A DNA stretch of 64,000 nt from Enterococcus plantarum (GCF_001730295.1 NZ_MIKA01000006.1:1-64000), one strand, 5' to 3'. Positions 8,052-17,504 are shown, counted from the stretch's first letter. The notes: a model not told the origin generated them from the sequence alone. Numbers and translations: made by a program.

Positions 8052-11000
8052 ATGAAAATCGGAAAAAAGTCTTATTTTATTGGACTAGTTATTTTTCTGT
8101 TCAGTATTTTAGCGGTTATTTTATTTAATAACTCTAATAAAATTGAAGCAGCTGAGGAACCTTTGATAGGAAACGTGGATTCTTCCACTCTATTAAAAAC
8201 CGAAGAGGATTTGCATAATCAAGAAACGATCACTGTTCCTCAAATGGAAGCTTACATGGATGGAACTAATTATCAACCAGCTCAGACCAAAATTGAGAAT
8301 AAAATCACTGGAAGCATGACAAATGAGCAGTATCAAACACAATATGCTGATTTGAATGCTCAGCAAAATCAAGCATGGAATACTCAATATAATTTCCGAC
8401 CTGATACCAATGCGGTTCATGTAGGAACTTGGGCTGAGTTTAGAGCAGCTTTTGAGAATAATCAAGTCTCAAAGATCATCCTTGATGCAGATATTTATTA
8501 TGGCACTGCGATTGCTATCTCTAGAGCAGAATCAATTGAAATAGATGGTCAAGGGCATCTCCTTGAGATGCGAAATGGTTCAATCAATGTTGATGATCTA
8601 AATTCTTTGGCAAGTTTTGGCAAAGCGTTTTCTGACGTACCAGTATTCCACATGCATGATATTCAAATTGCGAATAATACTGGGTATGGAGCGCTAGAGG
8701 GGAATCTTGGAACTGCGTGGTCATTTGTTAATGGTAAAGGACAATGGGGCACTGGCGGTTCAACCGGCTCAAATAGAAGATTATGGCGTTACAGAATTGG
8801 GAATGTTTACACTCCGTATGACACTAGTAAAAAAAGTGATAACCAACGTGTGGGTGGCCGCTTAATCAGTGCTCCTCGTGCTGAGATTAGCATGTATGGA
8901 TACAATGTCATCGTAACAGGTGCTGAAAATTTCTATACCGGTGGAATGACATTTGAGCCTAGTACCTTTTATAAAGGCACAAACGCTGAGTATGATTATT
9001 CAGTTGTTTGGTTCATGGATAATACTGGTAAAAATGGGGACACTGATTCAACAGGGACCAGGAAATTTGATATTGGAGAAGGCAGTTTTGTGTATTTAAA
9101 TTATACAGCTAATGGCACCAATTATCCTGCAGTGTATAACTTTTTCGATGAGCTAAGAGTCGGGAAAAATGCAACTTATAATGCGAACATGCCTGGATCA
9201 GCTGCCTATTTTAATGTGGACGGTGCAAGCTTTATAGCGGAAGAAGGTTCAACAGTCAATTTACTTTCTCGTGCAGGCAGTCGAGCTACTGTTCAATCTG
9301 GTGCAGTAAATGCTACGAATGCTGGTTCACAAGCAAACCCTAAAAACACTAAATATGAATTTAAGCCTAAATCAAATGTGTTCATTGTTGGGAATAATAA
9401 TGGTGGAGTTCTTGCGTATAACTCAACAAATGGAGGCAATCAGTTCATATTTGATAGTCCAGAGTCATTTGACATTCGTAATTCGTTCAATAGTACAACG
9501 ACAACCAATGCCTTTTTGGGAGATACAACGTCGAATAGAGGAACCAACAGTTTCACTATAAAAAATTCTGATATATCTATTTGGAATAATCAAGCAGACA
9601 TTGATGGTGCGCCAACCTATGATTATTCGAATGTAACAGACTTCACTGTAACAAATGCATCTGCAAATGGAGGAGTGACAAGCTCCGATCCGGCTCTTCA
9701 AAGTCAATATCTTCGTCCAAATTATAAACGTATCTCAGGAATGAATAGTATACCTGAACTCACTTGGACGCCCGTAACTGATGCGGATTTCGACCAACAA
9801 TCACGTATTTTAATAGGATATACAGCAGTTGGTGGTAGTGATCCGTTTGACGAAGATGGTAATGCAAAAACAAAACCCGTTTATGCAGATAGCATTCGTA
9901 AGGCTTATGTCGATTTCACTGATACTTTGGGAAATACTTATACAGGAACAAGTACCGATGATAACTATGTCCATTGGAAAAAAGCAGATCATGAGATACC
10001 AGGCTTTCAACTTGCTCAAAAAGACATGTTTGGAACGCCTTATCGTGCATCGTACGTCAATAATGTTTTGACTCCATATAGAATGGGGGAAAAGACCCCC
10101 ACAACTGTAATTGATGTTACGCCACCAGAACCAGCTATTGTGACTGGCGATAAAGTAACTAATGGAATGAAGCAATTGATTGGGAAAAATGCTGAACCAA
10201 AAGCGAAAATCTATGTTGATATCAATGGTACACGTCAAACAAATGTAGGGTCAGTCAATGATGATGGTACATGGGCATATAATTTACCTAGATATTTAAA
10301 CACAGGCGAAACCGTCCAAATTTTCTTAGAAGATAATGCTGGCAAAATTACTGAGACTCTAGATCCAGCAGCACCTTCAACTAATAGTGCTAATGGAAAT
10401 ATCAATCCGGCAACCGAAATGAATTATCGTGATGCAACCTTCAAGCCTGCAACGAAATATAGTGTAGAAGACGGACTTCCAGACAATCCATTAATGGAAA
10501 AAACTGTTGTTTCTTCTGGCGATAAAACAACCCAAGTTGGTGACATTCTAACGTATACATTAACAGCCACAAATGGAAAAAATGCTAGTCTAGATGCTGT
10601 TTGGAATAAAGTAACGGTAAAAGATACGATTCCAGATGGATTAAAATTTGATCCAGAAACAGCAGACGTTACGATTAATGGCAAAGTGGCAGCAGAAACT
10701 GACTTTACCTATGACGTCGATTCTCACTTGTTGACGGTTAACGTCGGAAACTTGAAAGCGGGAGCTTCTGCAGTTGTAACCTTTAAAACAGAAGTTCAAC
10801 AATCTGCAGTTGGTAAAGTGATCAATAACGTTGGGATAGCAACTGGTTTTTCACCAAGAGAATCTGGGGAATTTATAGAGGGACCTGATGATCCTAGCCG
10901 AGCGCATGATGTGTTCTCTAAAGAGGCAAACGTTGATAATCCAGGAGGAAGTATTTTTGGTATTCTGGAGCTTGTTTCAGCGCCTAAAAATATCAACTTT

Positions 11001-11399
11001 GGAGCAACTACGTTCAGTCCTAAAGGAACAAAAATCAATAATCCTTCTTATGAAGGAGAAGATCTAGTCGTGAAAGATGGCCGTGCTGTTCAAGAAACAT
11101 GGACATTGAATGTACGTCTAGAAAAAGAATTAGCCAAAGTCGATGAACCAGATGTCTTTATTCCAAGAGCGATTCGTTATGTACACAAAAATGATGAAAT
11201 CACGTTAATGGGTGCATCACAACCAATCATATCACGTAAAAATGATAATAATGATCCATATAATATCAGTAGTACTTGGTCACCAGATGGCGATGGATTC
11301 AAATTAAATGTTGATTCTGGTCAATCAATAGCTTCAGGTAAATATGAAGCCACAATCGTTTGGGAATTAGTTGCAGGACCACCATCAGAAAATCCATAA
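8052..11399 (+). CDS. Large surface protein with beta-helix region, Ig-like and DUF11 domains and C-terminal WxL domain
   Basis: A 1115-residue secreted protein. Residues 1-34 are a signal peptide ending ...NKIEAAEE. About 110-560 resembles pectate-lyase-like parallel beta-helix adhesins (KIILDADIYYGTAIAI, SIEIDGQGHLLEM). About 690-775 is a bacterial Ig-like domain (TGDKVTNGMKQLIGKNAEPK). About 815-940 is a DUF11-type repeat (QVGDILTYTLTATNG ... VTVKDTIPDGLKFDP). About 960-1112 is a WxL domain with both motifs, TWTL near residue 1016 and VWELV near 1103. WxL domains bind peptidoglycan non-covalently. It heads an operon with its LPXTG-like partner, two small WxL proteins and a DUF916 protein, so it is probably displayed as part of a surface complex, likely an adhesin. 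No catalytic pectate-lyase residues were identified. Confidence 0.88.
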   Translation: MKIGKKSYFIGLVIFLFSILAVILFNNSNKIEAAEEPLIGNVDSSTLLKTEEDLHNQETITVPQMEAYMDGTNYQPAQTKIENKITGSMTNEQYQTQYADLNAQQNQAWNTQYNFRPDTNAVHVGTWAEFRAAFENNQVSKIILDADIYYGTAIAISRAESIEIDGQGHLLEMRNGSINVDDLNSLASFGKAFSDVPVFHMHDIQIANNTGYGALEGNLGTAWSFVNGKGQWGTGGSTGSNRRLWRYRIGNVYTPYDTSKKSDNQRVGGRLISAPRAEISMYGYNVIVTGAENFYTGGMTFEPSTFYKGTNAEYDYSVVWFMDNTGKNGDTDSTGTRKFDIGEGSFVYLNYTANGTNYPAVYNFFDELRVGKNATYNANMPGSAAYFNVDGASFIAEEGSTVNLLSRAGSRATVQSGAVNATNAGSQANPKNTKYEFKPKSNVFIVGNNNGGVLAYNSTNGGNQFIFDSPESFDIRNSFNSTTTTNAFLGDTTSNRGTNSFTIKNSDISIWNNQADIDGAPTYDYSNVTDFTVTNASANGGVTSSDPALQSQYLRPNYKRISGMNSIPELTWTPVTDADFDQQSRILIGYTAVGGSDPFDEDGNAKTKPVYADSIRKAYVDFTDTLGNTYTGTSTDDNYVHWKKADHEIPGFQLAQKDMFGTPYRASYVNNVLTPYRMGEKTPTTVIDVTPPEPAIVTGDKVTNGMKQLIGKNAEPKAKIYVDINGTRQTNVGSVNDDGTWAYNLPRYLNTGETVQIFLEDNAGKITETLDPAAPSTNSANGNINPATEMNYRDATFKPATKYSVEDGLPDNPLMEKTVVSSGDKTTQVGDILTYTLTATNGKNASLDAVWNKVTVKDTIPDGLKFDPETADVTINGKVAAETDFTYDVDSHLLTVNVGNLKAGASAVVTFKTEVQQSAVGKVINNVGIATGFSPRESGEFIEGPDDPSRAHDVFSKEANVDNPGGSIFGILELVSAPKNINFGATTFSPKGTKINNPSYEGEDLVVKDGRAVQETWTLNVRLEKELAKVDEPDVFIPRAIRYVHKNDEITLMGASQPIISRKNDNNDPYNISSTWSPDGDGFKLNVDSGQSIASGKYEATIVWELVAGPPSENP

Positions 11400-11415
11400 A
11401 ATAGGAGAGAAAAGT

Positions 11416-11760
11416 ATGAATAAAAAAAGAATAATTATTATGCTGGCTTCTATCATGTGTATGGTGGCACTCGCATCATTTTCATCAAATGTGAGTGCAG
11501 CTGACAACCAAAATGGTGGACAAGTTGCGACTGAGGGAATCATTACGTTTTATGAAGACTCAACCGAACCAACAAGAGAACCTTCAAAACCAACCCCGCC
11601 TAACTCGTCTGAACCTAAGGTCACCAAACCTGTTGGAAGATATCCTTCCACGGGTGAAATTATCAAAGGCTCAATTGGGATTAGCGGAATTGTTCTAGTT
11701 GCTGTTGCACTTTTTATTTTCTTCAAGAAGCGTAAAAAAGAACAGGAGGCAGATGAATGA
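11416..11760 (+). CDS. Small cell-wall-anchored protein with YPSTG sorting signal
   Basis: A 114-residue sortase substrate. A signal peptide (MNKKRIIIMLASIMCMVALA) ends near SAADN. A short mature part rich in Pro, Ser and Thr follows, then the sorting signal RYPSTGE, a hydrophobic segment and the basic tail FFKKRKKEQEADE. YPSTG is a variant of LPXTG. Small LPXTG proteins like this are a regular member of WxL clusters (CscD-type). The start is ATG 11416 behind AGGAGAGAAAAGT; an in-frame ATG at 11371 lies inside the preceding gene. The stop overlaps the next start (ATGA). Its mature N-terminus (ATEGIITFYED) resembles those of the WxL proteins downstream. Confidence 0.85.
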   Translation: MNKKRIIIMLASIMCMVALASFSSNVSAADNQNGGQVATEGIITFYEDSTEPTREPSKPTPPNSSEPKVTKPVGRYPSTGEIIKGSIGISGIVLVAVALFIFFKKRKKEQEADE

Positions 11761-12563
11761 AAAAGAAAAGATTGATTTTAGCTGCCTTCATGTTGTTTTT
11801 AGCAACAGTAGGAGTAATGGATTTTGCATCTGCGGAAGAAAAAACGGTGACAGGTCATGGAACCGTCGAATACACTGGCGAACATCCAAAAGAGCCAGTT
11901 GATCCTGAAAAACCAGTCAAGCCAGTTGATCCAGGTCCAGGACCCTCAACGGATGGGGATCTTAGATTTGATTTTGCGCCGACGTTGAATTTTGGTAGAA
12001 GTAAAATCACTGAAACAGACCGCAACTTTTACGTGAATGCGCAATTGTTTCATGATGGCACGCCTGCCAGAGGCAACTATTTGCAAATAACGGATTCCAG
12101 AGCAGAAGCTTCAGGATGGACGCTTCAAGTTCGTCAAGAGTACCAATTTAAAAATGATGTTATTCAAGATGACGCTGAAAAAGAATTGAAAGGGGCAGTT
12201 CTATCCTTTGATAAAGCGTGGGCAAATTCTGCGTATACTCAAGAAAAATCGCCCCAACTCAGTAAAGATATCATTCAATTGAATGCACCTGGCACAACAT
12301 TTCCAGTAGCTTCAGCTGATCAAGGACAGGGAAAAGGCACATGGATTATCTCATTTGGGGCATCCGCTGAAAATAATGGTGACCAAGCAAACACCATGTT
12401 CCCTAAAGTTGATGAAAAAAATCAGCCGGTCTTAGATGAGAACTTCGAAAATCAGCAAGTTCAGGGAAACAAAGCAATCTTTTTATCCGTACCGGATGCA
12501 GTTAAAATCCATCCTGTACAATATCAAACCGAGTTAACTTGGATATTAGCCGAGTTACCATAA
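11757..12563 (+). CDS. WxL-domain surface protein, canonical
   Basis: A 268-residue protein. Signal peptide about 1-26 (cleavage after ASA), mature N-terminus KTVTGHGTVEYTGE, then a Pro/Glu/Lys linker, then a WxL domain of about 190 residues. The first motif is SGWTLQV near residue 122 and the second is LTWILAELP at the very end. It is translationally coupled to the YPSTG protein (4-bp overlap). WxL proteins bind peptidoglycan and associate with DUF916 proteins such as the one at 13534. Confidence 0.9.
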   Translation: MKKKRLILAAFMLFLATVGVMDFASAEEKTVTGHGTVEYTGEHPKEPVDPEKPVKPVDPGPGPSTDGDLRFDFAPTLNFGRSKITETDRNFYVNAQLFHDGTPARGNYLQITDSRAEASGWTLQVRQEYQFKNDVIQDDAEKELKGAVLSFDKAWANSAYTQEKSPQLSKDIIQLNAPGTTFPVASADQGQGKGTWIISFGASAENNGDQANTMFPKVDEKNQPVLDENFENQQVQGNKAIFLSVPDAVKIHPVQYQTELTWILAELP

Positions 12564-12595
12564 AACACACACATATAAACTAGGAGGAAACACAA

Positions 12596-13432
12596 ATGAA
12601 ATTCAAAACATTATGTTCAGTAGCAGTAGTAGCAGCAATCACAACAGGAGCTTTAGCACCGATGGCAGCGAATGCTGAAACAGAGGCAAAATCATTAACA
12701 GGTAAAGGTGAAGTAACGTACGAAGAAGATAACGGAACAAACAACCCTGGTGACCCTGAAATTCCTGATGGAACAGACGTTGATCCAGGAAAAAATCCGG
12801 ACATCACAATTAACCCTGATGGCGGACCAATCACAATAGACGTTGTGTCTAACTTGATTTTCCCTAACCAAAAAATTGGTGTATCACCAAAACCAACAAC
12901 AGCAACAGCAAATCCTGTTTCATTAACGTTAACAGATGGAACAACTGTAACACGTGGTAACTACGTACAATGGACAGATAAACGTGCAGGGAATGACCAC
13001 AAATACCAAATCAAAGCAGCGATGACTAAACAATTTACTAACGGTTCAAATACGTTGAACAATGCAACAATTTCTTATGCTAATGGCTTCCTAAACTCAG
13101 AAATGGGAGAAGCGAACTGGCCAAAAACTCGTCCAGCAGACTTTGTTTTATCTCAGGATGGAGTGAGTCAAGTTGTTCTTGACAACAATACAGCTGAATC
13201 AACAGGTGCCCGTGGTTTAGGTACATTCTACGCTGAATTTGGGACATCAACTGCAGATGCTAAAAATACTCTTGAAGAAAAATCTACTGGTTTAGCAGGC
13301 AAATCTGTTGAATTATCAGTTCCAGCTGGTCAAAACATTGTTAAAGGTAAATATGTTGCGGATATTACTTGGTCAATCGAGTATACTCCAGCTCCAGCAG
13401 CTCCAGAAACACCAGAAACCCCAGCAGAATAA
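12596..13432 (+). CDS. WxL-family surface protein with degenerate WxL motifs
   Basis: A 278-residue paralogue of the preceding protein. Signal peptide about 1-27 (MAANAE), mature start AKSLTGKGEVTYEEDN, a short Asp/Pro/Gly-rich linker, then the WxL-like domain. At the place of the first motif (GWTLQV in the neighbour) it has HKYQIKA, and the second is ITWSIEYTP, so the first Trp is lost and both Leu are Ile. The tail is Ala/Pro/Glu-rich. AGGAGGAAACACAA gives a very strong ribosome binding site, so it may be the most abundant product of the cluster. Peptidoglycan binding may differ from that of canonical WxL proteins. Confidence 0.85.
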   Translation: MKFKTLCSVAVVAAITTGALAPMAANAETEAKSLTGKGEVTYEEDNGTNNPGDPEIPDGTDVDPGKNPDITINPDGGPITIDVVSNLIFPNQKIGVSPKPTTATANPVSLTLTDGTTVTRGNYVQWTDKRAGNDHKYQIKAAMTKQFTNGSNTLNNATISYANGFLNSEMGEANWPKTRPADFVLSQDGVSQVVLDNNTAESTGARGLGTFYAEFGTSTADAKNTLEEKSTGLAGKSVELSVPAGQNIVKGKYVADITWSIEYTPAPAAPETPETPAE

Positions 13433-13464
13433 TTAAAAATAAAACATAACAAAATAGTCAATAC

Positions 13465-13505
13465 TCAAGATGCTGATTCCTTTATTGGAATCAGTGATCT
13501 TGTTT
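13465..13505 (+). terminator. Hairpin between the WxL genes and the DUF916 gene
   Basis: CAAGAT-G-CTGATTCC pairs with GGAATCAG-T-GATCTTG, followed by TTTATAGTTTT. It probably lets only part of transcription through to 13534, which would give more WxL subunits than anchor protein. Confidence 0.65.
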
Positions 13506-13533
13506 ATAGTTTTGAATGGAAGAAGGAAAAATT

Positions 13534-14607
13534 ATGAAAAATAAACTAACATACATAGTAACAGCAGTTCTTATTTCACTTATTACATTTATCGCAAGGC
13601 CAACCAATAGTCTCGCTCAAGAAGCAGGTGGTGCAACAGGATTTGTTTATGAAATTAAATTTCCTGAAAATCAACAAAAAGAGGCTGGCTATTTTGATTT
13701 AAAAATGACACCCGGTCAAACCCAAAAAGTACAAGTGTTACTAAAAAATCCACGAGACAAAGAAATAACCGTTGAAACAAGCCTAAATGGTGCCAAAACG
13801 AACATGAATGGTGTTTTAGAATATGGTCCAATCAATCTAAAAAAAGACGCATCGCTAAAATATGATTTTGTTGATCTTGTTAAAGCGCCAGAAAAAGTGG
13901 TATTACCACCAAACTCTGAAAAAACATTAGACATAGAAATTACCATGCCCAAAGCCTCTTATGATGGTGTGATTGTCGGCGGAATTCAGTTGAAAAAAGC
14001 AGATGATGAGGATCAAAAAACGCAAAACGGCGCAAACGTAATCAATAAGTACGCCTATGTTATTGCGATGGTTTTACAAGAAACAGATACTAAAGTAGAA
14101 CCAGAATTGAACTTGAATAAAGTCAATGCAGGACAATCAAATGCGCGAAATGTTGTCTATGTGGATGTTTCCAACACGAAAGCAAACTTCTTAGACAATT
14201 TATCAATGGAAGCTCAAATCATGTCGGACAAAAGCGATGAAGTATTGTACGAAACAAAGAAATCTTCCATGCGGATGGCCCCAAACTCTAATATGACTTT
14301 TCCTGTAAGTATGCAAGGAGAGGAAATGGTTCCAGGGAAATACCGCGCGCACATTTTGGCAACTTCTGGAAGTAAAAAATGGGAATGGACAGAATCATTT
14401 GAAATTACTGCAGAAGAAGCTGATAAATTTAACCGAGAAGATGTTGGATTAGTCCAAGAAAAAGGAATTAACTGGCCACTGATCATCGGTGCAGCAGTAG
14501 GATTGTTCGTTGTTATTTTAGTTATTTTCTTTATTATTCGTATGATTCGTAAAAGAAGAGAAGCGGCTAAAAAAGCAGAACGTCATAAAAAGAACAAGCT
14601 AAAGTAA
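13534..14607 (+). CDS. WxL-interacting protein (DUF916 + DUF3324), membrane anchored
   Basis: About 357 residues. Signal peptide to about residue 29 (NSLAQEAGG), DUF916 domain about 30-150 (FPENQQKEAGYFDLKMTPGQ), DUF3324 about 160-290 (NKYAYVIAMVLQET), then a transmembrane helix near 315-340 (LIIGAAVGLFVVILVIFFII) and a strongly basic cytoplasmic tail. WxL-interacting proteins bind peptidoglycan through DUF916 and WxL or host ligands through DUF3324. The start is ATG 13534, because the ribosome binding site AGAAGGAAAAA lies between an earlier in-frame ATG (13516) and this one. It is the assembly partner of the WxL proteins upstream. Confidence 0.9.
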   Translation: MKNKLTYIVTAVLISLITFIARPTNSLAQEAGGATGFVYEIKFPENQQKEAGYFDLKMTPGQTQKVQVLLKNPRDKEITVETSLNGAKTNMNGVLEYGPINLKKDASLKYDFVDLVKAPEKVVLPPNSEKTLDIEITMPKASYDGVIVGGIQLKKADDEDQKTQNGANVINKYAYVIAMVLQETDTKVEPELNLNKVNAGQSNARNVVYVDVSNTKANFLDNLSMEAQIMSDKSDEVLYETKKSSMRMAPNSNMTFPVSMQGEEMVPGKYRAHILATSGSKKWEWTESFEITAEEADKFNREDVGLVQEKGINWPLIIGAAVGLFVVILVIFFIIRMIRKRREAAKKAERHKKNKLK

Positions 14608-14634
14608 GGAACATACTAGCTGGAGGGAAGGATC

Positions 14635-15303
14635 ATGACAACATTAGATTGGTTTTTTAGCATAGGGTTAGTGTTGGCAGTCCTTGCCATCCTATTTTTT
14701 ATCCTTTTTCTGGTTTTAACAATCAGAACTGGAACTAAATTAAAAACTATAAGTAGAAAAAGAGCCAAAACAAAGAAAAAGAAGAAACGACTTCGCATTG
14801 CAAAAAAGAAATTGATTCGACAAAAGAAGAATCAGCGTACAGCTGCGATTATTTCGTTAGTGGCAAGTCTATTGCTAGGAGCTGGCGCTTTTTATTCGGC
14901 TTATTATCAAGCAATGAATTTAACCACAGATGACTCTGACTCAATTTCTAAAGGGTATTATCTTTTAAGTGATTTTAATGGTGAATTGTCCAAAGCAGGC
15001 AGTGGATCAGAATCTCAAGATAAAATGGAAACAAATTTGCGTTATCTTGCAAATAGCATCGCAAGTTATGGAACGAAAAAAGCCAGTACTGTAAATACCC
15101 AAGAAGGCCAATTAACCTTAAACCGTTATTATAATGCAATGAAAGAACTCGGTACAAACGTAATGAGAAATTACACTCAAATTTATAACAATCCTGATTT
15201 GGCAAAAGACTATCAAGAAGATGTCAAGAAAGTAAAGGAATACGAACAAAAAGTATTCAAACTGTACAATATCAATGAAGCTGCTTTGAATCAAAAAAAG
15301 TAA
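14635..15303 (+). CDS. Two-TM membrane protein of the WxL cluster, function unknown
   Basis: A 222-residue protein of no recognised family. TM1 is about 7-30, then a highly basic cytoplasmic loop of about 38 residues (SRKRAKTKKKKKRLRIAKKK), TM2 about 69-91, and an extracellular C-terminal part of about 130 residues predicted helical. RBS TGGAGGGAAGGATC. It is transcribed with the DUF916 gene (27 bp) and the signal peptidase (19 bp). The position suggests a role in exporting or assembling the surface proteins; that is inference only. Confidence 0.75.
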   Translation: MTTLDWFFSIGLVLAVLAILFFILFLVLTIRTGTKLKTISRKRAKTKKKKKRLRIAKKKLIRQKKNQRTAAIISLVASLLLGAGAFYSAYYQAMNLTTDDSDSISKGYYLLSDFNGELSKAGSGSESQDKMETNLRYLANSIASYGTKKASTVNTQEGQLTLNRYYNAMKELGTNVMRNYTQIYNNPDLAKDYQEDVKKVKEYEQKVFKLYNINEAALNQKK

Positions 15304-15322
15304 ACAATTGAGGTGATTTATC

Positions 15323-16036
15323 ATGGAATCACAAAAACGTACAGCCAAAAAGAAAAAATACCGCGCTAATCAAAATCAAAAACGGAAGCCGAAAAATGTA
15401 AAACAACAAAAAAATAGTTCATCAAAAATCAAAAAACGGCGTACAGGAAAATCAAAAAAAGCGCTCATGGAAGCCAAAAAGAGAAGGAAGAATCGCAAAC
15501 GAAAAATTTTTTTATTGGAATTTTTAGGTGCAATAGCTATTACTAGTATTCTCGTTTTCTTCATGTCTTTGTTTTTATTTTCTCTTCCTAAAGTTGAAGG
15601 ATATTCTATGGTTTCCACATTGAGAGATGGAGATCGGGTTTACGTAAATAAGATTGGGAAACTCAAAACGTTTGAATTAGTATACGTTCAAATACCAGGA
15701 ACCAAGGAAAAAGAAGTTCGACGAATCATCGGGATGCCAGGACAAAGGGTAACCTATAAAAATGATCAGCTGCAAATAGATGGACAAGATAGAGAAGAAA
15801 AATTTATCTTCGATGAAAAGCAAACTTCACAAGAAAACGGTCGACTTTATACGGATGATTTTTCGATTTTTACTTTAACTGGAACATCAAAAATTCCAGA
15901 AGGAAAATACTTACTGTTAGGGGATAATCGACCGTATTCAGTTGACAGTCGTCAGTATGGATTAGTAGATCGAAAAGATATTATTGGTGTGGTGGAAATG
16001 AGAATCTTACCGTTGCATCTGTTACAAAGATTCTAG
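15323..16036 (+). CDS. Type I signal peptidase (S26), with altered catalytic boxes
   Basis: A 237-residue protein. Residues 1-61 are an unusual, very basic cytoplasmic tail; one TM segment spans about 63-88. The catalytic serine motif is GYSMVSTL (Ser95), where most enzymes have SMxPTL. The box D segment reads EVRRIIGMPG (131-140), while canonical enzymes have KR[IVA][IV]G with the catalytic lysine; here that place is Arg133. Box E is normal, LLGDNRPYSVDSRQYGLV. The lysine is the general base, so activity may be reduced, changed or lost. Pilus-associated SipA proteins of streptococci are known relatives with non-canonical sites that help polymerise surface structures. It ends the WxL operon, so it probably serves that system. 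Confidence 0.85.
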   Translation: MESQKRTAKKKKYRANQNQKRKPKNVKQQKNSSSKIKKRRTGKSKKALMEAKKRRKNRKRKIFLLEFLGAIAITSILVFFMSLFLFSLPKVEGYSMVSTLRDGDRVYVNKIGKLKTFELVYVQIPGTKEKEVRRIIGMPGQRVTYKNDQLQIDGQDREEKFIFDEKQTSQENGRLYTDDFSIFTLTGTSKIPEGKYLLLGDNRPYSVDSRQYGLVDRKDIIGVVEMRILPLHLLQRF

Positions 16037-16075
16037 TTTTCTTCATATCTGAAAGATGGTTTATTTATAGAAGTG

Positions 16076-16110
16076 ATAAGACAGGCCCAACAGCTTTGTC
16101 TTATTTTTTA
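16076..16110 (+). terminator. Terminator of the WxL operon
   Basis: ATAAGACA (16076-16083) pairs with TGTCTTAT (16097-16104) and is followed by six T. Confidence 0.7.
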
Positions 16111-16159
16111 ATGGTAAACTGTATTTTTTTGCAAATAGCAAGTCTTTTGCTAGATAATC

Positions 16160-16168
16160 TGTTATACT
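16160..16168 (+). promoter_or_regulatory. Extended -10 promoter of metK
   Basis: TG-T-TATACT: an extended -10 (16163-16168) sits just before the riboswitch. No clear -35 is seen, which is common for extended -10 promoters. Confidence 0.5.
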
Positions 16169-16175
16169 AGTAAGC

Positions 16176-16305
16176 GTTACAAGTTCCCGAAAGGATTTGT
16201 TGTAAAATAGTAGACTTTTCGATGAAATATTCTTGTTGGATATGAAGCGAGTGGTACTACATTTTGTACAAAGATGCCTTGTAACCGACTAAATTTAGGG
16301 GGAAT
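16176..16305 (+). ncRNA. SAM-III (SMK box) riboswitch controlling metK
   Basis: The conserved core is nearly textbook: GTTCCCGAAAGGAT at 16183-16196, AAGATGCCTTGTAACCGA ending near 16288, and the Shine-Dalgarno GGGGGA at 16298-16303. In the SAM-bound form the SD pairs with the core and metK translation is blocked; without SAM the ribosome binds. The two core halves are separated by about 75 nt of variable sequence, an insert also present in other enterococcal SMK boxes. Confidence 0.93.
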
Positions 16306-16310
16306 ACATT

Positions 16311-17498
16311 ATGACAGAGAGACATTTATTTACATCAGAATCAGTTTCAGAAGGACATCCGGACAAAGTTGCCGATCAAGTAAGTGACGCAATACTAGAT
16401 GCGATTTTAGAACAAGATCCGTTAGCCCGTGTGGCATGCGAAACAAGTGTAACAACAGGTTTGGTTTTAGTTTTTGGAGAAATATCTACTACTGCATACG
16501 TAGATATCCAAAAAGTTGTTCGGCAAACATTGAAAGATATTGGCTATACACGAGCTAAATATGGATTCGATGGCGATACCGTTGCAGTTCTTGTTGCAAT
16601 AGACGAGCAATCACCCGATATTGCACAAGGGGTGGATGATGCACTAGAAACACGTGGTGAGAAAGATACCAAAGATGATATTGGAGCTGGAGACCAAGGA
16701 TTGATGTTTGGTTTTGCAGTAGATGAAACGCCAGAATTAATGCCGTTACCAATCTCTTTAAGTCATAAACTTGTAAATCGTTTAGCACAATTACGTAAAG
16801 AGGAAAAATTGCCTTATCTACGTCCTGATGCAAAATCACAAGTGACAGTAGAATATGATGAAAACGGCAAACCGCAACGTTTAGACACAGTTGTGATCAG
16901 TACACAACATGATGAAGAAGCTACGCTGGAGCAGATTCAAAAAGACGTGAAATCTCTCGTCATTGAAGAAGTGATTCCAGCAGAATTACTAGATGAAGAA
17001 ACAAAATACTTTATTAATCCTACAGGTCGCTTTGTTATTGGTGGACCTCAAGGAGATGCCGGCTTAACTGGACGTAAGATCATCGTCGATACATATGGCG
17101 GATATGCTCGTCATGGTGGCGGCGCCTTTTCTGGAAAAGACGCGACTAAAGTTGATCGTTCTGCAAGCTATGCAGCGCGATACATTGCAAAAAACATCGT
17201 TGCAGCAGGATTAGCTGAAAAAGTTGAAGTTCAGTTAGCGTATGCCATTGGTGTAGCACAACCTGTATCGATTTCAATCAACACTTTTGGTACAAGCGAA
17301 GTACCTGAAAGCAAATTGATCGAAGCCGTTAGAGAAAATTTTGACCTGCGTCCAGCGGGAATTATAGAAATGCTTGACTTACGCCGTCCAATCTACAAAC
17401 AAACGGCAGCATATGGTCATTTTGGTCGTACAGACATTGAACTACCTTGGGAGCAGACAGATAAAGTCGATGCAATCAAGAAAAGCTTGATGGAGTAA
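16311..17498 (+). CDS. metK: S-adenosylmethionine synthetase
   Basis: A 395-residue cytoplasmic enzyme making SAM from methionine and ATP. Family motifs are intact: [17 protein letters not shown] at the N-terminus, [10 protein letters not shown] near residue 125, and [17 protein letters not shown] near residue 265. Length is normal for the family. The ATG lies 8 bp behind the GGGGGA sequence of the SMK riboswitch, so the enzyme is under direct feedback by its product. Single-gene transcript with its own promoter and terminator. Confidence 0.98.
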   Translation: MTERHLFTSESVSEGHPDKVADQVSDAILDAILEQDPLARVACETSVTTGLVLVFGEISTTAYVDIQKVVRQTLKDIGYTRAKYGFDGDTVAVLVAIDEQSPDIAQGVDDALETRGEKDTKDDIGAGDQGLMFGFAVDETPELMPLPISLSHKLVNRLAQLRKEEKLPYLRPDAKSQVTVEYDENGKPQRLDTVVISTQHDEEATLEQIQKDVKSLVIEEVIPAELLDEETKYFINPTGRFVIGGPQGDAGLTGRKIIVDTYGGYARHGGGAFSGKDATKVDRSASYAARYIAKNIVAAGLAEKVEVQLAYAIGVAQPVSISINTFGTSEVPESKLIEAVRENFDLRPAGIIEMLDLRRPIYKQTAAYGHFGRTDIELPWEQTDKVDAIKKSLME

Positions 17499-17504
17499 AC
17501 GAGG

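Noticed and set aside
9810-10238. A 142-codon frame opposite the large WxL protein
   Set aside because: It is on the opposite strand of a well-supported gene, has no SD and its composition is that of an antisense shadow.
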